Shown piece after piece: positions 39,590 to 50,549 of a DNA stretch of 64,000 bases. Each line of letters begins with the position of its first letter. The first letter of the stretch is position 1. The notes under the pieces are model-generated. The model did not search any database, was not told the origin of the DNA, and worked only from the letters and a program-made list of their open reading frames with translations. A program made the translations under genes and the position numbers. The stretch covers positions 186,001 to 250,000 of the forward strand of contig NW_021940921.1 in NCBI RefSeq assembly GCF_004337985.1, in the 5' to 3' direction. Origin of the DNA: Pyricularia pennisetigena. Taxonomy: Eukaryota > Ascomycota > Sordariomycetes > Magnaporthales > Pyriculariaceae.

Positions 39590-39667
<78 letters not shown>
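39579..39667. repeat. assembly gap (11 N) followed by 78 A bases
   Basis: N at 39579-39589 followed by an uninterrupted A run at 39590-39667. This is the longest homopolymer in the window and borders a gap, so its length may be an assembly artefact. Confidence 0.9.
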
Positions 39668-39670
<3 letters not shown>

Positions 39671-42600
39671 TTTTCCATATCAGAGGTCTACCATCCACAA
39701 AAGATCGTCGGCGTACAGACCATATCTATTTGCCTTTTGCCTTTTGCCTTTTTGCCTCTTAATTTTTTTTTTTCTGCTGCATGTCAGGCACGTGCTTGCA
39801 TCTTCATCATGGTGTGTGTGCGACGCCAGGCGTCCGGGTTTTACATCCAGCTTACGCCCGTGGTTTTCCCCTTGCTAGCCTGCTTCGTGTCCCCTGGTGG
39901 CGTGGATGGTGTGGTGTGCTGAAGTGTTGCCCTATGAATTTACAGTACTTGTTTTCTTTTCTCTCTCCCTCTCTCTATTTTGCGAATATGTGCGTGCGCC
40001 TTCGTGCCAAGGACCAAAAAACAAGCCAGCTAAACACCACTGGCTCCATGTTTCTTTCGACAAACCTGGTAAGCGATAATTTCATATATCCACATTTCAT
40101 AATGTCAGCTTGATTAAGACCTGCGCACGCGCTTTTCGGGCAAAACTTTGGGGAACATTGGGGCGTGTGAGGAATAAAGGACAAATTAGAGAACCAAAGT
40201 GTGAAAAGTTTGCCACAGTGGCGGTGAAAGTGGCAAGCCAGAGAGAGAAAAAACCCCAAATATACTCAATCTCATTCATTCATTCAACTTCTCAGCGCCC
40301 ATGGGTAAAGTAAGCTCGTAATTGCCTTTTTTTTTTCTTCTAAACGACCGAGTCTTGGAAAGCAGGCAGGCAGCATCACTGGCCACAACAAGTGAGGGTT
40401 TTTATTGTCTTGGCCTGCGATTCTGCTGCTCGGTTCTTGTAACGCCTCGCACATTGTCCAATAGAAGACGGCATGGCCTTCTACGGCCCGCCTCACGCGC
40501 CGTCGTCCTCTGGTTGCTTTGTTGCTTGGACCGCTCGAGTGATGTTGGGGGGTTTGGCACGGTGGACGGGGATTATCTGGTCGTTAAAAAAAAAAAATAG
40601 GGTTGGGGGGGGCTTTTGCGCGGTCTTGCTTCAATATGAGCCATGTCAGCAGGTCAGGAGCTTCCACGGGGTTTGATGGATGAGTTCATCGATGGCCTGA
40701 TGATGGTACCACTGCCGCTGGGCAGATACAGAGGTGGGCCAGGGGCCAGCACAGAAAGACCTGCTTTTACCATGGACAGGACCACGACGGGAACCGAGAT
40801 GAACAAAATCCATGTCGGCCTGGTTGATATCGTGCCATGGCTTTTTTTTTTCACATCTTGGAAGTCCGGCAAGCTTGGAAAGTCCGTCCGTGGCTGTTAC
40901 GGCCTGACGCCGTTGGCCTTACGCTGCTCAAGAGCTGCCGTCGTGAAGAAGACCTGGGCAGTTTTGAGAGCCTGTCTTGATACCCAGTCCTACTCAGATG
41001 CTGTGCTATGGACACTAGCAGTGGTCACTGCCTCATTGCAGCATGAGTGAGCACATGCTAGGTGAAGAAGTTGGAATCTCTTAGAGACGAGCGTCTCAAG
41101 TCCTAATCAACAAACATTGCCTTGCGAGGAGACAACGCATGAACCAGGCGTTCTCACTAACATGTTGGAATATTTGGACCTTGGGAGAGAAGCTGTCAGC
41201 TCAGACACGGGCAAGCACTGGGGAGTAGTAGCACACTACGAGGAAGCGAAACCATGCAGTCATGGCGGGTCCTTTGCCAGTCGACCTACTGTGGTATTTC
41301 TTTTTTTCTTTTCTTTTTCAGACGGGACATGGTCAGATCAACAAGATGCCCAACTCCTTTTCATGTTCCATGTTCCATCTGTCTTTTGTTTTCTTCTTGT
41401 CCTCCACTCATCCATAGTCCCGCACAAAAGAGCTCGATCGCATCTCGATTGGGATGGGCCCGTAGCATCGGATCAATTGACAGGACGGATCCCCGCCAAG
41501 GTGAAGGGAGAACAGGGTCGGAGGTCAGACCGGCCCCAAAGTTTAGAGTTTTACCAGTGCAGACCCCCCCGGGAGCAGAACAAGACAAGATGGATGTCTC
41601 TCCACTCGCACGGGGACGCTAAGAATGCGACAGTGGTAGAAGAGAGGGTTGATATAGCCCGATACGCGTCATGTCCTTTTCCCAAAGAGGAGAAAAAAAT
41701 GGTCGGGTCTGCTTTAGTACGAACCTTGAGGGCAGCAATGGTTTCTGGTGTTGGTGTTAGTTAAAGCAGTTCGCCCGGCTGCTACTATATCCTGACTGGG
41801 TGTGATTGTGGTTGTAACCTCAGATCGCCTACGCGCTGATGAACACCGGCAGTTGGTTGTTTACGGCTTTGTAGTGTAACCCATCTTTTTAGCCACTGCC
41901 GTGTCTTTGTGTCTTTTTTTTTCCCCCCCCTCTCTCTTCTTTGGTGTTGTTGTCTATCTATTATTTATTTACTCGCTGTATGTGCATAGTAGTAGTAGTA
42001 GTGTCTTGTGGTCAATGCGTGGACGTGCACCGGGGGCGAGGAGGCACCACGTGTCGTCACAAAAGGTCTTTGTCTTGAGATGAAATATGTTGGAACATAT
42101 GCCAGTTGTACGATGGTACCTAATCACGGAAGCCGTGGCAGACAGGGAAGATGCCGGCTGCTGGTCTGTCCCATGCGAGGGCACACTTGAGTTCGCCAAG
42201 ATGCGAATATATTGTTCAGGATAACCTACATTTCCATGAAGCATGGGGTAAACAGCGGTTTCGGCCATCGTCCAATATTTCTCCCTCCTCCTCCTCCTCC
42301 TCCTCCTCCTCAACGATCGTGGCCTTGAAAGGACCTTGGACCCAAGATCCCATCCTGATACAAAGGGGCCGCCCTGATCTGAAATCTATGACTAACATAT
42401 TGTTAAACAAGTTGAACATGCTCCAGCCGTCGGATGGAATCCAGAACTGTGTGTGGTTTGACCTTTGTCCTTGCTGGGTACAGCCGTCTGCTTGCCGTTT
42501 GTTCACCCGGCGTAGGATCCGGACTTGCAGGCCGAAGCGCGCAAAGAAAAGAAGAAAAAAAAAAGCAAGGCTTGGCAGGGACAGGCCGATGGTATAGACC

Positions 42601-43210
42601 CCGGGGCCAAAGCTGAAGCAGCAACCAAATGTATGTGCCCTAGTCAATCTACCTCTCACTTTATATTCATAATAGAAGTTCACCAACAACCCTGCTGATG
42701 TATGGTGAACCACCTGTGGGACGGGACGGTGCATGATTTATGGACTAGTAGGGGTGCATTTCTTACTGAACGTGGATAGCCAGAATTATCAGAAACGCCG
42801 AAGAGAGGCTGTTGATGTTGGTAGCTACGCTAACCCACATGCGCGCGTCCATGAAGTTTATCAAGTTGGGGTTCATCCATTGCATCCATATCCCGGAACT
42901 CATGAATCCTCTTCTCGTCTTTTTTTTCTTTCTTTTTTTTTGGTTCAGGCTTGTTTTGACACTTGGCTCGTTCGTGAAAAACCTTGCATACGAATAGAGC
43001 AAAGGACTGTGATTCTTTGTGTTTTAAGGTAGGCAATATGCGTTTGTTCCCCACCTGAGAGGTGGTTTTTATATTGCGGCTGCCCGGTCCGGAAGAAGCT
43101 ATGTCGTCTTTCGAATTCATTGTGTCCATCTTCTTGGCTAAAACCCATCGCTCAAAGGAAAGACTTTGTAGTCTAATATATTTTACAAAAGACAAAACGT
43201 TTCTTTCGAC

Positions 43211-44852
43211 ATGACTGCCTTGGCACTGCCACCACCTGGAGCACTGGGACCTTGCGACTTTGGAGAGAACATGGGTCCGAGGGCAGAGATGGTGTCATGG
43301 ACGCTCATGGCATTTACGACCATATTTTTGCTGCTCAGATTGTATTGTAAATGGAAAAAGGCCAACAGGCTCTGGTGGGATGACTGGATGTTGATCCTTG
43401 CCTATGTGAGTATGAGTACACTATTTGCTTCAGTTGGACCTGGGCTGAACCACACATGTCGATGAATAAAAAAAAAAAAAACCCCCCCACACAGATGCTG
43501 TATATCGCGGCTGCCGTCATGTTCAGCGTCAACGTCAGGCACGGCATGGGCGTGCACGTCTGCGAGCTGGCCGTCACTCGCCCGCAGGAGCTGAGCACTA
43601 TCGCGTTCCTGAGCCTCGTCACCGGTGCCATCTCCATAATGGCCACCATATGGTCCAAGACGTCCTTTGCTCTCACTCTGCTGCGCATAACAGAGTACAG
43701 GTGGCTCAAGATAACGCTCTGGGCCATCGTTGCCATCCTGAACGTCAGCATGAGCATCAGCGCCGTCCTCACCGTGGTGCAGTGCAACCCGGTCCAGAAG
43801 AGCTGGAACATCTTTGTCGATGGCTACTGCTGGCGAGAGGAGTTTTCAGCCTACAGCGTTGCTTCGGCCATCTACTCGGGGCTTACCGATGTCGCGCTGG
43901 CTCTGCTGCCGTGGACCATCATCTTGAATCTGCAAATGAAGCTGACCGAGAAGATTGGTGTTGCTGTTGCCATGAGTGCTGGTATCATGTATGATACTTC
44001 TTCTTGCCATCCGACCCTCCCGCTTTTCTTTTTGATACTGTCTTGGCTTACATGTACTACCGGAAACAACAAAGTAAATGCTGACACATGTTACTCTTTG
44101 CTCGAACAAGTGCCGGCGCAGCATCTTTCGTCAAAGCATCCCACATTCCCGAGCTTTCCAAAGGAGACTTCTCGTACGACGGCTACCCTCTGGTGGTGTG
44201 GAGTGCCGCAGAAGTAGCCCTGACCATCATGGCCGCCTGCATCCCCGTCCTGCGCGTACTGGCGCGTGATGTAAAAAACGCCTCCAAACGCTACTACGGT
44301 CGTTCCAAGGACTCTAGATCTGGATCTGGATCTGGATCTGGATCTGGATCTGGATCTGGATCTGGCAACCAGACCAGCAGCGGCACTGCAATATCGTCCA
44401 ACGGGAGAAACGAGCCCAGCAGCAGCAGCAGCAGGAGGGTGACCATGATGCAAGCCAAACAACAACAAGATCCAAATCATCACATGGACGAGGACGAGCA
44501 CGAGCTCAACTATCTGGCCATGCTGCAGCCACCCTATCCCCCGTTTGCCAGCTCTTCTGGGTCACGCCGCAGCCAGAGCAATGCCGTATTGAGCGAGAGC
44601 TGGTCGCAGCGCAACATTCTCAACAGCGACAGCGAAGCAGACAACGCCGTTGACGAGCAGAGTATCAAAACGACGGCCGAGTTTTACATGAAACCTCGAC
44701 CAGGTCGCTTCTCCCCGAGCCCTGCAAGCTCCTGGCCGATACGCAACTGGGAGGTTGATGGCCAGGCAACCTGGGACTGGGAGAGTCGGATGGGGGTTGG
44801 GAGAGCTGGGACGAGTGGAAGAAGGTCTGCTTCCAGATCGTATTGGCACTAG
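43211..44852 (+). CDS. fungal rhodopsin-domain integral membrane protein (PTH11-like, no CFEM)
   Basis: Three exons: 43211-43405, 43495-43988 and 44111-44852. The introns are 89 nt (phase 0; A14-C7 run before the acceptor) and 122 nt (phase 2). The product has about 476 residues. Seven hydrophobic segments can be placed, from MVSWTLMAFTTIFLLLRLYC, through ISIMATIWSKTSFALTLLRI and ITLWAIVAILNVSMSISAVL, to VVWSAAEVALTIMAACIPVL. The WWDDW motif after TM1 and YCW before TM5 are typical of the fungal rhodopsin domain. The cytosolic tail has an (SG)8 run coded by TCTGGA repeats. Some relatives (PTH11) act as surface-sensing receptors; no ligand can be inferred. No N-terminal CFEM domain is present. 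The second acceptor (ACAAG) lacks a strong pyrimidine tract, but only it keeps the family frame IAGAASFVKASHIPEL. Confidence 0.88.
44319..44365 (+). repeat. TCTGGA hexanucleotide repeat in coding sequence
   Basis: Seven to eight TCTGGA units in frame, encoding alternating Ser-Gly in the C-terminal tail of the rhodopsin-domain protein. Confidence 0.95.
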
Positions 44853-45461
44853 TCTAGAGTAGTCGGACAGCTGCAACCCAATGAGATTTCTCTGCTGATA
44901 TTTGGGCTAAAGAAGCCTAGAACATAACCTGGCCTTTGTGTCTACGGGATGGCAGTCTCTTCTGGTTTTTTTTTTTTTTTGTTTTCCTCTCTTTCTGCTC
45001 TACCATGGCACAATCATATATCCTTGACTTGCACCCGGTGATATTGCATGGCATTCCCCGCTGTATGATGGAAAGTTCCCTGGTCGCATGCCGTTCACAA
45101 GTTTGCCTTTGAGGACCTGACACGCAATTATCAGCCGAAACAAGAACTTGCCAATGCAAAGGTTCACGCCAACCACTCGCTAGATCGGCCAAAAGAAAGA
45201 AAAAGAAACATGTCTGGATCAGAAAAAAAAAAAACCCCCCCGATCTGAACGTATCTGTGGGGAATAATAGGCTGATGTTTTATCCGGCCGAAAGCAGCAC
45301 GTTTGCCATAGTAACTAAACACTACATTCATCGCAAACCTAATGTTCTTTCATACTTTGCCATCCCACTGCAGCATAGCAAAAAAACCCTGGCAATGAGT
45401 TAGCTCGTCTTGGCGTCAACTTCTAGAAATTACGAGCTACCCACTAGACTAGACTAGCAGA
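44853..45461. other. convergent 3' region, rhodopsin-domain gene / NmrA-like gene
   Basis: No gene seen. Holds a T run around 44966, an A-then-C run (45222-45240), and TAGACTAGAC at 45445-45454 just past the NmrA-like stop codon. Confidence 0.5.
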
Positions 45462-46465
45462 TCAAGTCTTCATCCATCCACTCTCCTCCTTGAGCCAAGT
45501 CTCAAAGTCCAACATGGCCCCCGCCTCGTCCAGTCTCATCTTGTCAAGCTCGACACCATATCCCTCGCGCTCGAAGAAGCCGAACATGCTGCCAAGCTCC
45601 CCGAGAGCCCACAGCAGCACTCCACCCACGGGCCACCAGGCCTGCGGCAGACTCTTGCCCGTCACGCGGGCAAACACTTCCTTGACCTGCTCCAGGGACA
45701 GCTCGTCACCCGCCACCCCGATGGCCGCATTCTTGTACCTGCGCCCCCGGTCGCCGTCGTCGTAGTCGGCCAGCAGCGCCCGCGCCGCCACCCTCCCGAC
45801 GTCGCGCACGCTCACGAGCTGCAGCTTCCTGCCCGGCGAGAGGGCCGCCGCCCACGCCGCCGTCATGACGGAGCAGGCGATGCCGGGGTTCATGTTGTCC
45901 ATGAAGGCGACGGGGCGGACGATCGTGTAGCTGAACTGCTGCTGCTGCTGCGACTGCGACTGCGACTGCGACTCTTCACCTCCCGCCGCCAGCTTTTCGC
46001 GCAGGTGCAGCTCGACGAGGTGCTTTTGCCGAAAGTGCGGCACGTCGGTCGCGTTGGTCCAGCTCTTGTCGTCGCCGCCACGGTCGACCGAGCTGAAAAC
46101 GACGCGCCCCACGCCGTGCGCCACGGCCGCGTCGATAAAAGGGATGGCCACCTCGTCCTCGCCGGGACCGCGGCCGTGGTTGGGCGTGGTGACGACGAAG
46201 ACGGCTGTGATGGCCGCGGCGGCGGCGGCAGCAGCGGAAAACACCTGCTCCGGCTTGTTCATGTCGCCCTGAATGAGCTCGACGGCCGGGTGCGTGCGGG
46301 TCAGCTGCTGGGCCTTGGCGGACTGGGTGTTGCGTGTCAGGGCCAGCACGCGCGGCTCCGGGGTGGACGGGTTGCGGTCTCCCAAGAGAGCCGTGATTAC
46401 GGCGCCGCCCTGCTGGCCTGTTGCGCCGACGACGAGGATGGTTGCTGGGGTTTTGGACGACGCCA

Positions 46466-46466
<1 letters not shown>
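45462..46466 (-). CDS. NmrA-like family NAD(P)-binding protein
   Basis: A single exon of 334 residues. The N-terminus carries a Rossmann nucleotide-binding loop (ILVVGATGQQGGAVITALL, residues about 10-28), with VLALTRNTQSAKA, VELIQGDMN and VVFSSVDRGG in the expected order. These mark the NmrA-like/HSCARG group of atypical short-chain dehydrogenases. Some members are redox sensors or regulators (NmrA binds the GATA factor AreA); others are reductases. An Ala8 run and a Gln5/Ser-Gln segment are coded by simple repeats and are probably surface loops. The catalytic Tyr-Lys of classical SDRs is not evident, as is usual in this family. The start codon lies 9 bases after a 25-base A run (sense strand). 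It is divergent from the siderophore enzyme gene. The exact role is unknown. Confidence 0.9.
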
Positions 46467-46498
<32 letters not shown>

Positions 46499-47683
46499 TT
46501 CTAGTGAGTAACTTCTGTGGTTATTTGACCAATCTCAACCAAGACTAATCTATCTTTCTCTTCTCGCACAGACTGTGCTTGCAGTCAGTTCTACGGGGTG
46601 AGATTGACGTGAGCACACAAAACTATTTGTTAGACGTTGCAAGACAACGTTTGTGGTTGCACATCGGAAGTCCGAATTACTAGCAAAATGAAAGACGTCA
46701 CTGTGTATAGCGTTGACAAGCCCTGGGGTCTTCCGCATTGGTTGATCACTGCAAGTCAAGACCTAAGAAGAAAGAAACCTGCACCAAAGGGTTAGTAATC
46801 TAGCGGACAAGATGAGCCGCATAAAAAAAAAAAAAAAAGGTCGCCAAAAACAACCAAGTTGTATCTGTAATAAACATCCATGGCCGGAAAGGTATCTGAG
46901 AGATGCTTGTCGTTTTACTTCTGCCAATGCGGCTCAGAGATACAGGATAAGACTGTCAAGGCTACGACGGCAGAGGAGATGATGTTCAAGGTAAAGAAAG
47001 GGAAGCGAAGGACTTATACAACAAACAAAAATACCACAGAAGTGAGTGAAAGTGGAAGAAGCAACGACGTGGAGTTCAAGTATTAACTATTCTATAACAA
47101 CCTTTTCTGGACAATTAGGTGAATAAAGACTGTTTGATGGATTCATTTAAGAGCGTTTTGCTGCATCATTTATTCATCATTTACTGAGATAAACCACCTG
47201 CCGACGCCGATGGTACGATACCACATGACGTAATCATGCAAACATCGAATGGGAGAGCACGTATTTCTCATGGGATTTCTTGTGGCTCCATCACAGCGGG
47301 GTGATTTTCTCTCCCCCCGCCATATCTAACCCAACCAAAGTGGTGTCAAGTCGAATTACAGTGATATGGAGCTCAAGAGGGCGTTTGTTTGATTGCAAAA
47401 ATGCCCGTGCGGTTACTACATGTAGCTTGCCGGTGAAATGTAACATGAAAGAACCCTGCTTTGGTTACAAATTTCAAAAAAAAGTCGTTTCTCCGACCCA
47501 AAGTTTTCCCTTCAAGCCTCGACTCTCGAACCAGCTATACTACGTATATAAAACGTCTGGATAGTTAGTTGCCTAGCCTTCCTTGAAAACGTACCCTATT
47601 GGTTCCTTGGTGAACTAACTAACTACTCTTACTCGCCTGCCTTGGGTCTTTGTAGCTAACATGGAAGCACATATATCCAGGCC
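46467..47683. promoter_or_regulatory. divergent promoter region, NmrA-like / siderophore acyltransferase
   Basis: No gene supported in these 1.2 kb. On the minus sense strand the NmrA-like gene has A25 (46500-46476) just before its start. On the plus strand a TATA-like TATATAAAA is at 47545-47553. A branch-point-like GCTAAC (47655-47660) precedes an AG at 47679-47680, four bases before the start codon, suggesting a 5' UTR intron. Confidence 0.5.
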
Positions 47684-49347
47684 ATGGTTGGGCCGTCCGT
47701 TGTTCATCTGCCAGATGGACAGACCTTTACAGTCACCCCGGTATTTGCCGGATTCTTTTTCAAGTCGCACGAGCTCACACACGAGCATGCATTCCCAGTC
47801 GGCTGGACTGTAGTTCTGCACACCCAGGAGAATTTATCTGCCTCTGCCTCTGCCTCTGCCTCTGCCCCAGCCACTCCAGCAGCTGGCAAAAAGGAGAATG
47901 ACCAGGAAGACAATGGCGACGATGACATGCAGCCCATCAGGCCGTACACTGGCCCAACCCTTCAGGGAGACTGCCTGTTTATCAGCTCCATCAGCAACCC
48001 CTCCAGCAGTGAGTTTGCGCCGCCCGTCAGTCCGACACGCCAGATAGCCATGATGCTCTGGGTGACGCTCTACTGGTACTTCCACGAGCCCGCGCCGTCC
48101 CCGATCCTGCCCGCCACCACTTCTTCGGCCTCCACCCCAGAAGCCGGCCGGCCCCGCGGCGACTGGCGCATCAACATCAAGCGCAGCGGCGTGCTGCGTG
48201 AGAAGAACCTGCTGCCCAAGCTGGAGAGGATGGGACTCATCACGACCCTGGCTTCCTCGGCCGGGCCTGCCGAAGGCGACGCCGAGTGGGACGACATGTT
48301 TGTAACCAGAAACACCTTCTGGCAAATTCCCGCGAGGCTGTTCCTGTTTACGCTGGCGCCAAAGCCGCGGGGAAGCAACGCCGACGAGGCCCGTGTCGGC
48401 ACTCCTTCAGGCAGCAGGCCGACGTCCTCGACTGCTGCCACATCCCCGGCCTCACCGTCGGTGCGGCCGCAGCCGCTCCCGCCCGCATCATCCTTCCCCA
48501 TGGGCCCCTTCCACAGCTCCGCCCACCTGCCGACCTACTACCCGCCGGCGCCGGCGCAGTACACCATGACCAACGGGGTGCGCCATCCGATGCGGCCTCG
48601 GCCGCCGAGGCAGGGCGAGGTGTTTTACAGCCGCTACGTGCCCTCGGCCGGCGCCTACCTCTCGTTACGGGTTGCGTCGCTCCAGCCGGACCCCGTGCCC
48701 TACGGCGGGCCCGTCGGGCCAGGGCAGGGGTCCAGCAGGATCAGCGCCGGGGCGGCCTCGCACGCCCACCTGGCGTCGCTTGCCGACACGAGCCTGCTGC
48801 AGATGTGGATGGCCAAGGAGCGCGTGTCGGCGTTTTGGGGCTCGTACACGCCCACGTTCCTGTCGGCCGTCCTCGAGTCCAAGCACTCGTTCCCCGTCGT
48901 GGCGCTCTGGGACGGCATCCCCTTTGCGTACCTCGAGATCTACTGGCTGCGGGAGGATCCGATCGCCAGGTGTCTCGGCCCGGGGTCCGCCGGGGACTGG
49001 GACAGGGGCTTGCACGTGTTTGTGGGCGAGGAGTGGGCGAGGGGAATGGTGCAGCTGTGGCTGAGCAGCGCGGTGCACTGGATCCTGACGGCGGATTACA
49101 GGACCATGAGCGTCTGTATGGAGCCAAGGGTGGATAACGTCAGGTAAGCGTCAATTACTGTGTTGGACCGAGCTCCACTTACCGATGCTGATGACGAACA
49201 AACAAAATAATCAACTACTACTGCTACAGGTTCATTCAACATCTTCAGGCTGGCGGGTTCGAAAAGGAGACTGAGCTCTCTCTTCCTCACAAGCAGGCTT
49301 GGTTCGGTCGATTAAGGAGGGAAAATTGGGAAGGGCCCAGTTTATGA
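47684..49347 (+). CDS. siderophore biosynthesis N5-hydroxyornithine acyltransferase (SidF/SidL type)
   Basis: Two exons, 47684-49143 and 49230-49347, with an 86-nt intron (donor GTAAGC, acceptor GCTACAG, phase 2). The product has 525 residues. The C-terminal region from about residue 365 is the GNAT-like domain of IucB/SidF/SidL enzymes: LLQMWMAKERVSAFWGSY, SFPVVALWDGIPFAYLEIYW and GLHVFVGEEWARGM. It is completed by the second exon (RFIQHLQAGGF; HKQAWFGRLRRENWE). These enzymes acylate N5-hydroxyornithine with acetyl-CoA (SidL, ferricrocin route) or anhydromevalonyl-CoA (SidF, fusarinine/TAFC route) to make hydroxamates. The N-terminus (SVVHLPDGQTFTVTPVFAG) favours SidF in my judgement, but this is not certain. 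It is somewhat longer than known SidF because of a disordered insert after residue 220. No NRPS or ornithine hydroxylase gene is nearby. Expression is expected to be iron-regulated. Confidence 0.87.
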
Positions 49348-50489
49348 TGTTGGCACATGGCAGTTGAAGTGAATGCGCAGTCTCGGTCAAGTGAGCTAGC
49401 TTAGCTGTCAGTGTCCATTTCCCGACACGGGGTGACGAGTCATGTCGACCGTCTAGCCAATTCCAAACTGCTTCCTCCCCCGACACCACCATCCTCCCCC
49501 ACCTCCACAAGCCCCTGTCGGTCCGAGCCGGTGGGGCTCTTTTGCTACTGATCTTCTCTTATTTTCTAACAATTGCCATGCATGACGGACGGCTTACCGT
49601 GGTACAACCATCCAAGCCAAAAGCGATCAATTGCCCTTTTTTTGGTTGTTGATTTATTTATTCATTTCTCTGCAGAAATCCTCTATGCCTTCCGGCACGT
49701 TGATCAATCATTAGCAAAACCTGGGGGGGTTTTTTTTTGGGTTATTTTTTCCTTTCAAAATCGATTCATATCTGGCCCGCTGAACCCAGACCTGATCTCT
49801 GATCGCCGATGACTTTTTTTTTACCACTCAACGCTCGTTCTGCCGTCAACCCTTGCCCGCAGGATGTCCGCATTGACGTCATGAGGGAATTGGCACGGCG
49901 CGTTCAAAAAAGAGTAAATCGCTTCGGATGACTTGGGAAGTGGTGACGAACAGAATAACAACGGGTGGATCCGCATCGTTGTTCCTGGCGGCTTTAGAAA
50001 TAGATAGATATAGATGGGCCTCTCCACTGCATGCATGTGAAGTCGTGGGGGAAAAAAAAAAGATAACTCTCCTTGTCCACCAGTTCGAATTAGACAGAAA
50101 CCTCCCGAATACGCATTCTCCCTTTGGANNNNNNNNNNNNNNNNNNNNNNNNNNNNNNNNNNNNNNNNNNNNNNNNNNNNNNNNNNNNNNNNNNNNNNNN
50201 NNNNNNNNNNNNNNNNNNNNNNNNNNNNNNNNNNNNNNNNNNNNNNNNNNNNNNNNNNNNNNNNNNNNNNNNNNNNNNNNNNNNNNNNNNNNNNNNNNNN
50301 NNNNNNNNNNNNNNNNNNNNNNNNNNNNNNNNNNNNNNNNNNNNNNNNNNNNNNNNNNNNNNNNNNNNNNNNNNNNNNNNNNNNNNNNNNNNNNNNNNNN
50401 NNNNNNNNNNNNNNNNNNNNNNNNNNNNNNNNNNNNNNNNNNNNNNNNNNNNNNNNNNNNNNNNNNNNNNNNNNACCAACACGCTATCG

Positions 50490-50528
<39 letters not shown>

Positions 50529-50549
50529 ACCACAACTTCAACAGCCATC
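49348..50549. other. intergenic region containing a 346-base assembly gap
   Basis: Sequence is known for 49348-50128 and 50475-50549, with N from 50129 to 50474. The known part holds no supportable gene. A 33-base A run (50490-50522) abuts the gap. Any exon within the gap is invisible. Confidence 0.6.
50129..50474. other. assembly gap (346 N)
   Basis: Run of unknown bases. It is flanked on the right, after 15 known bases, by a 33-base A homopolymer that is a likely cause of the break. Confidence 0.98.

Larger units (their letters stand above)
28326..43210. other. 14.9-kb gene-poor region
   Basis: I found no protein gene, tRNA or rRNA that I can support on either strand. Open frames are short, mostly begin at non-ATG codons and resemble no family. 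Contents include A/T homopolymers (28537-28562, 35347-35442, 37053-37096, 39590-39667), A-rich sequence with G interruptions (30532-30590), a CT repeat (38417-38454), a CTC repeat (42285-42311), five CCTAA units (34985-35009) and many TACTGTAC-type sites. It may be long promoter space for the zinc-finger gene, noncoding RNA or decayed repeat DNA. Confidence 0.55.

Noticed and set aside
40643..41050. A 135-codon ATG frame on the plus strand
   Set aside because: Composition is unremarkable and no family resemblance was seen; it includes a T-run-coded Phe stretch. Not enough to call a gene.
41117..41764. A 215-codon open frame on the plus strand in the gene-poor region
   Set aside because: It begins at a TTG; the first ATG is 15 codons in. 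It passes through a T-rich low-complexity patch and shows no domain, signal peptide or splice support, so it is probably chance.
28326..43210. RIP-mutated transposon graveyard
   Set aside because: The sequence is not strongly AT-rich or TpA-biased by eye and contains no recognisable transposase or reverse transcriptase remnant.
48286..49137. A 283-codon frame overlapping the siderophore acyltransferase in another plus-strand frame
   Set aside because: It arises from high GC in the third codon position of the true gene, is Arg/Ala/Gly-rich and lacks domains.
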